Assembly: GCF_900660635.1 (NCBI RefSeq)
Contig: NZ_LR215031.1
Location: 186,001 to 250,000, forward strand
Source: Mycoplasmopsis gallopavonis
Lineage (GTDB): Bacteria; Bacillota_I; Bacilli_A; Mycoplasmatales; Metamycoplasmataceae
Direction: 5' to 3'
Length of the DNA: 64,000 bases
The translations under genes and the position numbers were made by a program. Of this stretch, positions 34,066 to 44,561 are shown piece by piece; the first letter of the stretch is position 1; each line of letters starts with the position of its first letter. The notes beneath the pieces are model-generated. The model saw only the letters and a list, made by a program, of their open reading frames with translations. It did not search any database and was not told the DNA's origin.

Positions 34066-35040
34066 ATGAGAAAAATTGCAATTTTAACATCTGGCGGTGA
34101 TGCTCCAGGTATGAATAATGCTGTTCGTGCAGTTGTAAAACAAGCTCACGCAAATGGTCTTGAAGCCTTTTTGGTTTATGAAGGATATAAAGGTTTATAC
34201 AACAACAATTTAGTAAGTGCTAAAGATATTGATGTTGATTCTTACTTAAATCAAGGTGGAACATTTATTTATTCTGCTCGTTTTCCGGAATTTAAAAATC
34301 CAGAAATCAGACAAGTGGCTGCTAACAACTTAAAAGAAAGAGGAATTGAAGCTTTAGTAGTAGTTGGGGGAGATGGAAGTTATAAAGGTGCTCAGTTATT
34401 ACACGAAATTGGTGTAAAAACTATTGGATTACCAGGGACAATTGATAACGATATTGCTTCAAGTGATTATACAATTGGATACGATACAGCTTTAAACACA
34501 ATTACAGAAGCAATTGATAAAATTAGAGATACAGCAAAAAGTCACCAAAGAATTATGATTGTAGAAGTTATGGGTAATATGTGTGGAGATTTAGCACTTT
34601 ACTCAGGACTTGCAACTGGTGCTGAAATTATTGCTACTAGTCAATATCTTTTAAGTGAAGAACAAATTATTAATCAAGCAGTAGAACTTACAAAACAAAA
34701 AGGACGTAGAAGCGTTATTATTGTTGTTTCTGAAAAATGCTACAAAATTGATGACTTAGCTAAAAAAGTTCAAGCTGCAACAGGTTGAGATACACGTAGC
34801 AATCCTTTAAACCATATTCAACGTGGAGGAAATCCGACAGCTCAAGAAAGAATTCTTGCAACTTTAATGGGAATGAAAGCTGTTGAATATTTACTTGCCG
34901 GAAAAAGTGGTCTTGCAATCGGAATTATTAATAACGATATTGTGGGAGTTCCAATTTTAGAAGCTTTAAGTATGGAAAATAAAGCTAAAGATAAAGCTGT
35001 TGAGCGTGCAATTAAATTTAATAAATTAAATCAAGCTTAA
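34066..35040 (+). CDS. pfkA: ATP-dependent 6-phosphofructokinase (324 aa)
   Basis: Commits fructose 6-phosphate to glycolysis. ATG 34066 after AAGGAGA. Signatures are ILTSGGDAPGMNNAVRA (ATP binding), VVVGGDGSYKGA, GLPGTIDNDI with the catalytic Asp, YTIGYDTALNT, IVEVMGNMCGDLAL (G-R-x-G-type region, here GNMCGDLA) and NHIQRGGNPTA. Standard bacterial length. It lies 22 bp after folD, probably in the same transcript as valS-folD. Confidence 0.96.
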
Positions 35041-35097
35041 TTGTGAATAAAATTGTAGTAACTAAGTTACTATAATTTTTTATTAAATAGGAGTAAA

Positions 35098-35934
35098 ATG
35101 ACACAACCTTCAATTGTATTTTTAGATTTAGATGGAACAACATTAGATGGACCAGCTGCAAATTGATATACTAAAAACCCAACACCATTTACCTGTGAAA
35201 TTTTAAACAAGGTTAATTCTGAGTTATTTCCAATTGTAATTGCAACAGGTCGAAGTGCTAATGTCAATACAGCACGACTTGCAAAAATGATGGGAATTGA
35301 CACATATATAACTTGAAATGGGGCTGAAATTATTTATCAAGGTGAAAAAATTTATCGTGCCACAGTACCAAGTGATATAGCTGAGGAACTTTTTGAAACC
35401 TTAGCATCTTATAAATTAAATTTTGTTTACAATTCCAATCCACGTGAATATGCTTTTTCAAGTAACTGACTTAGTAAAAAATTTATGGGAATGGGTAACA
35501 AAACTGCTAAAAAATATAGTCAATATACTAATGATTTTGAAGTCCAAAAAGTTATGGTTTGAAATCAAAATCCTTACTCATCAAAACGCTTACAAAAACT
35601 TTTTCCTGTATTAAAAGCAAAATTTCAAGATAAACTCGAAATTACTTTAGCGGGAGATTCAAATAACATTTTAGAAATCACCCCACTAAACATTTCAAAA
35701 GGAACTGCTGAGCTTTGACTTTGCAATTATTTAAATTTAGATCCTCAAAGAGCAATCCATATTGGTGATTCATTAAATGATGCATCAACAAAAGGAAAAA
35801 TTGGAAAGTTAATTGCGGTCGCAAATGCACACCCTGATTTAAAAAACCAAGCTGATGAAATTTTAGAGCTTAGCTGTGATCAAAGTGCAGTGGCTCATTA
35901 TTTATCTCAATTTTTAAAGAATACAGAATCATAA
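35098..35934 (+). CDS. HAD-superfamily hydrolase, Cof type (278 aa)
   Basis: Cof/IIB haloacid-dehalogenase-like phosphatase. ATG 35098 lies 6 bases after TAGGAG. Motif I is FLDLDGTTLDG (nucleophile Asp and acid Asp), motif II IATGRSA, motif III Lys in ISKGTAEL, and motif IV HIGDSLNDAST. A large cap domain lies between motifs II and III. Such enzymes dephosphorylate sugar phosphates or flavin/pyridoxal phosphates; the substrate cannot be read from the sequence. Downstream of pfkA and followed by secG, 58 and 40 bp apart. Confidence 0.85.
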
Positions 35935-35974
35935 ATTTATGATATTATTTAAGCAAGACTTATAAGGAGCAAAC

Positions 35975-36214
35975 ATGATTCGAGCAATTTTAACAATTTT
36001 AATTGTTGTCGGTTTTTTTACAATTTTCATTTCATTTTTAATGTCACCTGATTCAAATGGTTTTTCAGGAGCATTGGTTGGTTCAAATGACTTAGAGTTA
36101 TTTAGACAATCAAAAGAACGTGGTGTTAAAAAGTTTTTAAAATATAGTATGACTATACTTGGAGCTTTAATTATGATTATTTCTGTTTTTCTTCGTTTTT
36201 TAGTTTTTAATTAA
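35975..36214 (+). CDS. secG: preprotein translocase subunit SecG (79 aa)
   Basis: ATG 35975 after AAGGAG. Two hydrophobic helices (residues 3-23 and 57-78) flank a polar loop with GFSGALVGSNDLELFRQSKERG, which matches the SecG pattern of a Gly/Ser-rich cytosolic loop followed by a charged stretch. SecG is a small accessory subunit of SecYEG. A strong terminator follows. Confidence 0.8.
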   Translation: MIRAILTILIVVGFFTIFISFLMSPDSNGFSGALVGSNDLELFRQSKERGVKKFLKYSMTILGALIMIISVFLRFLVFN

Positions 36215-36215
36215 G

Positions 36216-36252
36216 ATAACAAAATCAACTATAAAATAGTTGATTTTGTTAT
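36216..36252 (+). terminator. terminator after secG
   Basis: A stem of about 16 bp (36216-36231 with 36237-36252) with a short loop and a T-rich 3' arm. Confidence 0.85.
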
Positions 36253-36326
36253 TGTATAGTCAAGAAGCTAAATCAAATTATGGAAATTTTATGGAATAAT
36301 TACACAATTTAATCAAAAAAATGAGG

Positions 36327-36359
36327 TTTTTTGAGCTTACGCTCTAAAAAAACTATAAA
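36327..36359 (+). promoter_or_regulatory. promoter with overlapping inverted repeat upstream of the BMP importer operon
   Basis: TTGAGC (36331-36336), a 17-bp spacer and TATAAA (36354-36359). An interrupted inverted repeat TTTTTTGAGC-TTAC-GCTCTAAAAAA (36327-36351) covers the -35 box and spacer, as expected of an operator. A further TATAAT lies at 36362-36367. Inference from position only. Confidence 0.45.
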
Positions 36360-36404
36360 ACTATAATTTAAGTGAAGAAAAAATCAGGAATAAGGAGCTT
36401 ATAT

Positions 36405-37754
36405 ATGAAAAAATTATTTAAATTATTATTAACATGTTCTGCTGCTACAATTGCTACTTTACCATTTGTTGCAGGTGCTTGTTCAAATGAAGAAACATTA
36501 CCAAAAGATACAAAAGATATTAAAAAAGATGCAAATTACAAGAGTGCATACTCAAATATGCAAAGAGTAACAGAAGTTGAAAGAAGTTCAGAATTAAACT
36601 ACTCTTTAAACTTAGATTGATTCCCTAACATTATTTTAATTACAGATACAGGGAACTATGATGATAAATCATTTAACCAATCTTCACTTGAAGGAATTCT
36701 TGCAGTTGAAGATGTAATGCAAAATAAAATTGCTATTTCTCACACAAAACCAAATTCATCAAACTTTGAAGAACAATATAGTACAGCCTTAAATAAAGGA
36801 AAAAATGTTTGAGTTCTTTCAGGATTTGAACACGGAAACCCAATTAGTAAATTTATTCAAAGTAATAGAAAAGAAATGGAAGCAAAGAAAATCATTTTAA
36901 TTTGTATTGACTTTTCACTTGATCCATCAATTTATAAATATGTTTATTCAGCAACATTCAAAATTCAAGAATCTGCTTGAATCGTTGGTAAAGCAACAGG
37001 TAATTATTTATCACAAGTTTTTGCTAACAATGCAAATGAAAGACAAATTTCAACCTTTGGTGGAGGAGCATACCAAGGTGTAGTTGATTTTAATAGAGGA
37101 TTTATGCTTGGTGTTCAAGAATGAAATAAAGAAAATCCTACACTTAAATCAATGATTAACAAAAACTTAAATAGAGTTCCGTTAGATACAGGGTTTGAAC
37201 CAAGTAACAAATTAGAAAACTCTGTAATTGAATCATTAGGAAAAGTTTCAGTTAATGGAAAAAGCTTTTTCCCTAAAGTTCTTTTACCAGTTGCAGGACC
37301 TGCTGTTAACGTTGCTTTAACAAAAATGCAAACTAGTGATTATGCAAATACAGCTGTTATTTGTGTTGACGTAGATCAAGCAAATGGATATAGTTCTACA
37401 TCACCAGAACATGGAAAATTCCTTACAAGTATTACAAAACACATTAGTCAAGCTGTTTATGACATTATTTTAGCAACAGTTTACAATATCGATCCTAAAC
37501 ATCTTCTTGGGGAAAATAAAACATCTATCGTGCTTGACAAAGGTATTGCAGAAAACTGAGTTGGTTATACAACTTCACACTTAAAAGATCCTGCAAAAGC
37601 TAAACTTATGAACGATGCTTTAGCTCTTGCTAAAACACAATTTGATGCATTAACACCAGAACAAAAAGAAGCTTTAAGATCAGATGTTTTAGATGGTAAA
37701 AAATTATCATATCAAGATTTCTTAAACAAACTTCTTGAAAAAATTAATAATTAA
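36405..37754 (+). CDS. BMP-family (P48-like) nucleoside-binding lipoprotein (449 aa)
   Basis: Substrate-binding component of an ABC nucleoside importer. ATG 36405 follows AAGGAG; an in-frame start at 36372 lies upstream of that site. Signal MKKLFKLLLTCSAATIATLP with lipobox FVAGAC (Cys 26). Family blocks are ILITDTGNYDDKSFNQSSLEGI, VWVLSGFEHG, FGGGAYQGVVDFNRGFMLGVQEW and VICVDVDQANG, which define the BMP/Med/TmpC fold; P48 of M. agalactiae/M. bovis is of this type. It heads the operon with an ATPase and two permeases. The hairpin downstream would raise its transcript above theirs. Confidence 0.9.
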
Positions 37755-37768
37755 TTACTAGATAAAGA

Positions 37769-37799
37769 CAAAACAAATAATTTTAATTTATTTGTTTTT
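37769..37799 (+). terminator. weak hairpin between BMP lipoprotein and importer ATPase genes
   Basis: An AT-only type stem (CAAAACAAATAA 37769-37780 with 37788-37798) followed by T-rich sequence. Probably partial termination in an operon where the binding protein is needed in excess. Confidence 0.5.
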
Positions 37800-37831
37800 G
37801 TTTTATTAATTACAAAAAAGAAAGAAAAATT

Positions 37832-40192
37832 ATGAAAAAACAAAATGCTATAGAATTTATTGATATTTGCAAGTATTTTGGTGAAATTAAAGCTAATCAA
37901 GATATTAGTTTCGAGGTCGAAAAAGGAACAATTCATGCTTTAATTGGTGAAAATGGGGCAGGAAAAAGTACCTTAATGTCAATCCTTTTTGGTCTTTATC
38001 AACCTGATAAAGGAACAATTAAAGTTAATGATAAAGAAGTTTTAATTAAAGGACCTAATGATGCTAATAATTTGGGGATTGGTATGGTTCACCAACACTT
38101 TAAACTTGTTGATGTTTATACTAATTTACAAAATATTATTTTAGGTGACGAAGATGTAAATTCAGTCACAAAAGCAATCGATTATAAACCGGCTATTCAA
38201 AAAATTAAAACAATTCAAGAAGCATTTAATTTAAATTTCGACTTAAATCGAATGACAGGGAAAGAAACTGTTGCAACCCAACAAAAAGTTGAAATTATGA
38301 AAATGCTTTATCGTGATTCAGAAATTTTGATTTTTGATGAGCCCACAGCTGTTTTAACCGATGAAGAAATTCAAGGACTTCTTGAAACCTTTAAGCTTTT
38401 CAAAGAACAAGGAAAAACAATTCTTTTTATCTCACATAAATTAGCAGAAATTAAAGAAGTTGCTGATAATGCAACAGTTATTCGTCATGGAAAAGTTATG
38501 GGTAACTTTTCTGTTAAAGATGTATCAATTCAAGAAATGGCTGAAAAAATGGTCGGAGGAGAAGTTGAAGTTGTTCGTAATGAATATACAGATACTTCAA
38601 ACAATGAAGTTATTTTAGAAATTAAAAATGCATCTACTAGCGGTGAAAAAAGAATTAAAAATCTTTCACTAGAAGTAAGAGCAGGAGAGATTGTGGCCAT
38701 TGCCGGAGTAGAAGGAAATGGTCAGAGAGATTTAGAATATGCAATAAGCGGAATGAAACCATTAATTGCAGGAGAAATTAATTATCGTAAAACTCCTTTA
38801 ATTACAGAAAGAGTTAAATTATTACAAAAAACCAAGACAAAAACATTTTTTACATTGTTAAGTTTAAGTCTTTTATTATTTGTTTTAGGAATCATTTTCT
38901 TTGTTGTTAAATCAAATAAACCTGATATTCAAGCTATTTTGAATGTTTTTGCTGGAAGTTCATTATTTTTTGGTTTACTATTTTCAGTTATTGCTCTCAA
39001 CTTAAAATTCCACTTTACCAAAATTTTTAAGAAAATTCCTGATGGAAAAGAAAAGTATGAAGCTAAATTAGGAAAGAAAGGTTTTTATTTATTTAAAAGC
39101 TGTAATTATCTAGCAATTGCTTTAGCTAGTCTTGGGTTCATTCTTTCTTTAATCTTTGTTTTATCAAAAACAATGCTTATTCATATTTTGATCTTAATTC
39201 TTTTTGTTCTTGCTTTCTTGGCTATTTTGGGTGCAAAATTTATTTCTCACAAAAACTTCCGTGAGTTAATTGTAAGTCCGAAAGCTCATTTACTAAAAAT
39301 CTCTATTTTTGAAGCTCTTTGTGCAATAGTTGCTCTTGGATTAATTATTGTTGCAAGTTTAACAATAGTTTTTTTAGGTGCTTTTGCTCTTAAATTAACT
39401 TTATTGATTTTAGGATTTATTTTTGTAGCTTTAATAGCTTTAAATTCAACAATTTATTACTCAGTCACAAGTGTTGAAAATAAAAATCTTAATCAAGATT
39501 CTAAATATTTTTCTATTTCTGAATATGGAGTTTATGATATTTCAAAATTAGCATTTTCATTTATTCCATCAGATAGACATAAACACGGTTTAGTTTTAGA
39601 CTACAATATTAAATCAAATACAATTTTAAGAAGAATTTGAGATACTGATTTTCAAAAGTTTGGTTTTTTCAAAAACAAGAAAATTAAACTTGAAAATGAT
39701 GAAATTATAAGAAAATACGATGTTCGTGGTGCAAGAAAAGGTCTTTCTATGGCTCGTTCATTATCAGGAGGAAATCAACAAAAATTCATTGTTGGTCGTG
39801 AGATGAATGCACCGCATGAATTTATTTTAATTGTGCAACCTACTCGTGGTTTAGATGTTGGTGCTATTAAAAATATTCACGAAAAGATTTTGGAAGAGAA
39901 AAAACAAGGGAAAGCAATCTTGCTTATTTCTTACAAATTAGATGAAGTTTTAGCTCTTGCCGATAAAATCGGAGTTATTAATGGTGGTGAAATTTTAGTT
40001 GTTAAAGATGCCAAAGATTTAACAAGAACTGAAATTGGTGTTTATATGGCACATAACAAACAAAAAGAATCTCAATCAGAAACTTTTAATAATTCTGATG
40101 ATAAAAATAAATCTCAACAAAAAGAAATAGAAATTAAAACAAATCTTAAAAAAGATACAAATACTCAAAAAGTTTTTGTTTTCTTTGAGTAG
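37832..40192 (+). CDS. BMP-importer ATPase with a membrane domain inserted in the second NBD (786 aa)
   Basis: Tandem ABC ATPase of the YufO/RbsA type that powers the nucleoside importer. NBD1 (about 8-250): GENGAGKST Walker A, VHQHFKL Q-loop, LIFDEPTAVLTDEE Walker B and FISHKL H-loop. NBD2 begins at about 266 with GVEGNGQRDL in place of Walker A. It resumes at about 565 with FIPSDRHKHGLVLDY, SLSGGNQQKFIVGREM (signature) and QPTRGLDVGAI. Between them, about 335-545, lie six hydrophobic helices with basic loops, absent from usual homologues of about 510-540 residues. The C-terminus is polar. TGA use is normal. It is followed by two permease genes. Confidence 0.9.
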
Positions 40193-40209
40193 AAAGGAAG
40201 AAGAGAAGT

Positions 40210-41856
40210 ATGTCACTTACATTCGCACCAAACTCAACAATGAGTAAATTGCGTAATTTTGTTATGTTTGACGACCGTGTCAAAACAAGACGAAAAACTT
40301 ACGCTTCGCTTTGAGCGATAGTCATCGGTCTTCTTGTCGCTTCCGTTCTTTATTGAATAGTTACTTCAATGGGAACAGGGCGTCATGCAACCAATCCTTT
40401 TACTTTCATTTTTTACTTATTTAAAGAAGGTCTTGAACCAAATACTAATAGCATAATTTCACTAACAGGATATTTAGTAATTTTTGGTTTTAGTGGATTA
40501 TCTGTTGCAATCGGTTTTAAATCAGGATTATTTAATATCGGTGTTTCAGGTCAAATGCAATTACCGGGAATTGTATTCTTTGCGATTTTGATTTCTTCAA
40601 GATCAAATTTAAGCAATGTTTCTAATTCTTATCTTTTAGGAATGATGCTTGTATTCTTCTTGGTATCAATGTTTACAGGAGGATTAGCTGGAGTTTTAAA
40701 AGCTTACTTTAATGTTCACGAAGTTATTTCCACTATCTTCCTTAATTGAATTATTACTTATTTAGGAGTGTGATTATTCACACGTGTTAATGGTGTTTTC
40801 TTTGCACCAAATGATTCTGCGGTTGATCAATTCCTTCATGTTCGTGAGGGGACAGAATATCTTTCTTTAACTAAAGACACACGTCAAATGTTTATTAATA
40901 TTGGAATTGCTCTACTTGCTTTAACTGCTCTTGTTTTATGATTTATTTACACCAAAACTACTATGGGTTACAAACTTAAAATGATTGGTTTAAATAAAAC
41001 TAACTCAAAATATGTTGGTGTTAATGAAAAATTAACAACAATTAGTGTTATGGCAATTTCTGGTGGTTTAGCAGGTTTAGCAGGTTTCTTCCACATAGTT
41101 ATTATTAATCGTCATTATTCAGGAGAAGCAGTTCCGCTTCTTATTGGATTTGAATCAATAGCAATTGCTTTAATTGCGTTAAATAGTCCAATTGGAGTTA
41201 TTTTAACAAGTATGCTATATGCAATTATTTATAATTCTCGTCCAGGATTCCAACAACTTGATGGTAATTTAAAAGTTAGTCCAGAATTTTTCGGAATTAT
41301 TAACGGTGTAATTGTCTTTATGGCTGCTTTAGCGATTATGTTTTACTTTTTCAAACCAGTTCGGAGTACAATCAAATTCTTCTATTTATTAGGTAATAAG
41401 GAATATTGAGAAAATAAAAAATTACTTTGAGGTTCTTATAGAAAATATATTGCTAAAGAAAAACGAGAACTTTGAAAACTTTATTGACAAACTCAAAAAG
41501 CCAAACGAGCTTTTAAAATTCGTCAAAAAGAATATGAAACATGAGTTGCTGAAAAGTTAGTGTTAATCAATAAACTTAACAAAGATTCAGAGTTAACAAA
41601 AGATTTAAATCTACAAAAAGCTAATCAAAAACAAATGCTTGATCTTTACGATCTTCTTTCAAAAGAAAAATTTAAGTTTTTAAAAGAAAAAGAAGAGCAT
41701 GGTTTAAATGTTTATAAAGATAAAAAGAATAAACTTCAAAATCAAGCTTATTCTCGTAAAGTTAATTTTAAAGCTCTTAAAGAAAAATTATTCTCTGATT
41801 GAGTAGAAAGAGTTGTTTCTAGTCGTTTCATTAAGGATAAGAAAGGAGAATACTAA
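40210..41856 (+). CDS. BMP-importer permease 1, YufP-like (548 aa)
   Basis: Membrane subunit of the nucleoside ABC importer. ATG 40210 follows AGGAAGAAGAG. About ten transmembrane helices; family blocks are GLFNIGVSGQMQLPG, NVHEVISTIFLNWI, MGYKLKMIGLNKTNSKYVGV and GGLAGLAGFFHI. Residues from about 398 to the end (roughly 150) form a highly charged Lys/Glu-rich cytosolic extension, absent from usual homologues of about 350-400 residues. The stop overlaps the next start (TAATG). Confidence 0.9.
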
Positions 41857-42803
41857 TGGAATTAGTTTTATCTTATACTTTCTTTTTCTTATGTATTTTG
41901 CTTTTGGGTACAATTGCAGGTATTTTCTCAGAAAGAGTTGGTATTGTTAATATCGCAATTAATGGTTTCATGGTCTTTGGTACTTTGATGTATATTGCAA
42001 TTAGTGTTGTTTTTCAAAAACTAATTGGTAACCAAGGTGGTAGCGAGTGAAACCAAATTTGAATTACTTTGTTTGCAGGAGGTTTAACATCTCTGTTTGC
42101 ATTACTTTTTGGTTTTGCAACTATTAAATTAAAATCAGAACAAACTATTTCTGGATTTGCAATCAACTTACTTAGTGCAGGAGTAGCTGCTTTACTTATT
42201 CTTGTTCTTTTAAAATTCCAAAATGCAGGTACTGTTTTAACCTTTAACGGACGAAGTGAACTTGCACTTGGACCAAGTACTTCATGAAAAAATATTATTT
42301 CATTTAAGTTACTTGTAACTATCATTATTACCGTTGCTTCTTGATATGCTTTAAGAAAAACTAAATGAGGATTACGTTTTCGAGCAATCGGTGAAAATCC
42401 ACAAGCAGCAGATGTAGCTGGGGTTAATGTTAATAAAACTAAATGACAAGGAATTTTAATTTCAGGATTTATAGCAGGAATTTCAGGTGCACTTTATGCT
42501 CAAACTAATATTGCTTCATTTAGTATTACCAAAGATGTTCAAGGTCTAGGATATATTGCGTTATCAATTATGATTACCGGAAGATGAAAAGTTACTTTAT
42601 CAGTTTTAGTTTCATTCTTCTTCTCATTACTTTTAGCAATTTCATTCTATGGAGTTTCTTTATTCCCTGCTGATTTTGTTAAATACAAAGACTTATTCAA
42701 CATCTTACCTTATGCTTTAACTTTAATTTTAATGTTAGTAAGTAGTAAGAATTCATATGGACCAGCAGCGGCGGGAATACCATATGATAAATCTCAGCGG
42801 TAA
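41856..42803 (+). CDS. BMP-importer permease 2, YufQ-like (315 aa)
   Basis: Second membrane subunit. ATG 41856 overlaps the stop of permease 1 and follows AAAGGAG. About nine hydrophobic helices. Blocks: GTIAGIFSERVGIVNIAINGFMVFG near the start, SEQTISGFAINLLSAG, WGLRFRAIGENPQAADVAGVNV (EAA-like cytosolic loop) and GISGALYAQTN. Length normal. It ends the importer operon; its terminator is split by IS-C1. Confidence 0.92.
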
Positions 42804-42885
42804 TTTCAAATTTAAGCAAATATTTTAAAAAATAAACCCTTACTTTTGAGTAAGTAAACTGGGACACGAAAAGTGGACAAAAAGT

Positions 42886-44115
42886 TTAATTTACTAAAAC
42901 ACCTCAACACTCTTGAGGTGTTTTTCAATTTAATACTGATTGAATTCTTTCGTTGTTGTATCAAAACACAAAATCATCAATCAGTGATTTTAATTCATTA
43001 AAAGTTATTTTTGTAATATCGATTAATTTTAAACATTCTGATTTTAAAATTGAAAAGAAATATTCTGCTTCTCTATTATCTAAAGAATTTCCTACTCTAC
43101 CCATTGATACAACACCATTGTTTTTCTGAATTAAATCTACATAAGTTTTTGAAGAATATTGGAAACCATGATCAGAATGAGCTATTCATTTTTTATCCAT
43201 TTTGATTTTAGACATATGTTCCATTACTAGTTCTAAATCATTTCTTTTTGAAATATTATAATTAACAACAAATTTGCTTTTGTGATCAATCGCAACAGAT
43301 AAAAATACAAAATTGTTTAAGCAATCTTTTGGTGCAGAAATATAAGTAACATCAGTGGCAATTATTTGGTTTGTCTCTCCGTGATAATCACGATTAACAA
43401 GATCTATAAATTTTACGTTTGTGTTCTTTTGTTCTCTGTCTATTTTCTTTCTTCTGATTAAACAAAATAAGTTTAATCTTCTCATCGCTCTACCAATAGT
43501 CCTATAATTTAGATCTATTTGGAATTTTGTTCTAATATAACTTTCCAATCTTTTTCTACCAAACAAACCCTTATTTTTCTTAAATGACTTAATTATTAAT
43601 TCATCATATTTAGTATTTACAGATTTTTTTCTTGTTTGCTGCTCTTTAGTTTTTAGATTGTGAATTGTTGACTTAGATTTATTAAAGCATAGGCCCAATT
43701 TTCTTGTAGAAAGTGAAGATTTCTTAATTTTAGAAATATCAACTTCAATATTATTTCTATCAAAAGAGTCTTTATAAATTTCTAAAATTTCAATCAATTG
43801 TTCCTTAGGCATTTTTTCTCATTCCTTTTTTACAATTTCAATAGGAGTAATTTTTTGCCTTTTTGGTCTACCTGACCCTTTACCTTTTTTAGATGATTTA
43901 CCTGTTTGCGATTCTATATTTATCATTCCTAAATTATATCTGTTATACTTGAAGACAAAATATTTTTTAGCCTCATTGAATTTTCTATCAAAAAAACTAA
44001 AACCTCTGATTGAATAATATTTAAGTTCAAAATCATTTTTTGATATCAAATTATTTTTGTAATCTTCATAACTACCGAATAGTTCTAATCATTCATGTGC
44101 CTTTAATTGTCTCAT
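42886..44115 (-). CDS. IS3-family transposase of IS-C1 (409 aa)
   Basis: ATG 44115 follows AGGAGG. With UGA as Trp the frame is continuous to TAA 42886-42888. N-terminal HTH-like region MRQLKAHEW, basic linker KKGKGSGRPKRQK, catalytic ATDVTYISA (Asp), AHSDHGFQY (Asp) and Glu in NREAEYF with 35 residues between. The end YNNERIQSVLNWKTP is the IS150-type signature. Intact and differs from the IS-C2 protein by about one residue (Val for Ile in KSKFVVNY), so one copy recently gave rise to the other. Confidence 0.92.
42896..42925 (+). terminator. inward-facing terminator inside IS-C1 transposase 3' end
   Basis: A 12-bp stem (42896-42907 with 42913-42924) with a 5-base loop and T5 on the plus strand, overlapping the transposase C-terminal codons. 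Confidence 0.75.
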
Positions 44116-44206
44116 AATACCTCCTAAATATATAAAAACACGAAATATGGTTGTGTCCATATTTCGTGTCCCAGTTTAAAGGGTTTATTTTTTGAATATA
44201 AAAAAA

Positions 44207-44329
44207 TTATCTTCCTTTATATTCTCTATTATTTGGGTTCATTTGATTAGATCTATTGTTATTGTTGTGAACATATGATCCATTATTAGGGTTTTTCACA
44301 TTAGATCTTTGGTCATTTGGTCCAAACAT
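44207..44329 (-). CDS. small Asn-rich ORF (40 aa)
   Basis: ATG 44329 follows a very strong AAAGGAGG site, and 40 codons encode MFGPNDQRSNVKNPNNGSYV and on to NREYKGR. The composition is extreme: about one third Asn, no hydrophobic segment, no Cys. It lies between IS-C1 and a cluster of four inverted repeats that occupies its 5' leader. No family recognised. It could be a real small protein, or the remaining end of a gene destroyed by rearrangement next to the IS. The strong ribosome binding site argues for translation. Confidence 0.5.
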   Translation of the reverse strand: MFGPNDQRSNVKNPNNGSYVHNNNNRSNQMNPNNREYKGR

Positions 44330-44343
44330 TGTACCTCCTTTCC

Positions 44344-44467
44344 GTAATAGATTTTTAAGCATCTATTACTAATTAAATAGTTAATAAATTTATTAAGAAT
44401 TTATTAACTATTAAGTTGTAACTTTAAGTTTGTTACAACTAGTTAAAAATAAAATATTATTTTTAAC
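44344..44467. repeat. four consecutive perfect inverted repeats
   Basis: Stem 1 44344-44352/44361-44369 (9 bp), stem 2 44376-44390/44398-44412 (15 bp), stem 3 44414-44422/44432-44440 (9 bp), stem 4 44442-44452/44457-44467 (11 bp). They are nearly contiguous, differ in sequence and lie in the leader of the 40-aa ORF. Confidence 0.8.
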
Positions 44468-44484
44468 CATAAATTATCTTACTC

Positions 44485-44512
44485 CTTATATAAAAAAAAA
44501 AAAAAAGTACAA
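44485..44512 (-). promoter_or_regulatory. candidate promoter with a 15-base T tract as spacer
   Basis: On the minus strand: TTGTAC (44507-44512), T15 plus A as a 16-bp spacer, then TATAAG (44485-44490). Homopolymer spacers of this kind switch promoters on and off in several mycoplasma surface-gene families. It reads toward the hairpin cluster and the 40-aa ORF. Confidence 0.4.
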
Positions 44513-44525
44513 AATATAAAAAAAG

Positions 44526-44561
44526 AATTAATAAGACGGAAATATTTCCGTCTTATTAATT
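44526..44561 (-). terminator. terminator of the ABC exporter operon (36-bp palindrome)
   Basis: A perfect palindrome of 18 + 18 bases centred on AT|AT, overlapping the stop codon of the exporter gene at 44556. Stem symmetry allows it to work in both directions. Confidence 0.75.

Larger units (their letters stand above)
42855..44178 (-). mobile_element. IS-C copy 1, IS3-like element (1324 bp)
   Basis: Terminal inverted repeats TAAACTGGGACACGAAA (left) with its complement at the right, and target duplication AAG (42852-42854 and 44179-44181). One transposase on the minus strand. A near-identical inverted copy lies at 51212-52535. It sits in the 3' arm of the importer terminator, tail-to-tail with the operon, with an inward terminator at 42896-42925. 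Confidence 0.93.
42827..44190 (+). terminator. importer operon terminator split by IS-C1
   Basis: The left arm (AAAAAATAAACCCTTAC, 42827-42843) pairs with GTAAG (42850-42854) continued by GGTTTATTTTTT after IS-C1 (from 44182). Without the IS and one AAG copy this is a strong hairpin of about 16 bp with a T-run. The insertion is within the 3' arm. Confidence 0.85.

Noticed and set aside
44092-44115. Standard-code reading of the transposases as two or three separate genes
   Set aside because: Conserved Trp positions fall on TGA; with UGA as Trp they are single frames.
44344-44467. Reading the four hairpins as a CRISPR array
   Set aside because: The units differ in sequence and have no spacers; no cas genes in the window.
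44411-44470. 19-codon leader peptide ORF (MVKNNILFLTSCNKLKVTT) within the hairpin cluster
   Set aside because: Its AAGGAG overlaps the proposed -10 box, so it would not be on the transcript; too short to support.
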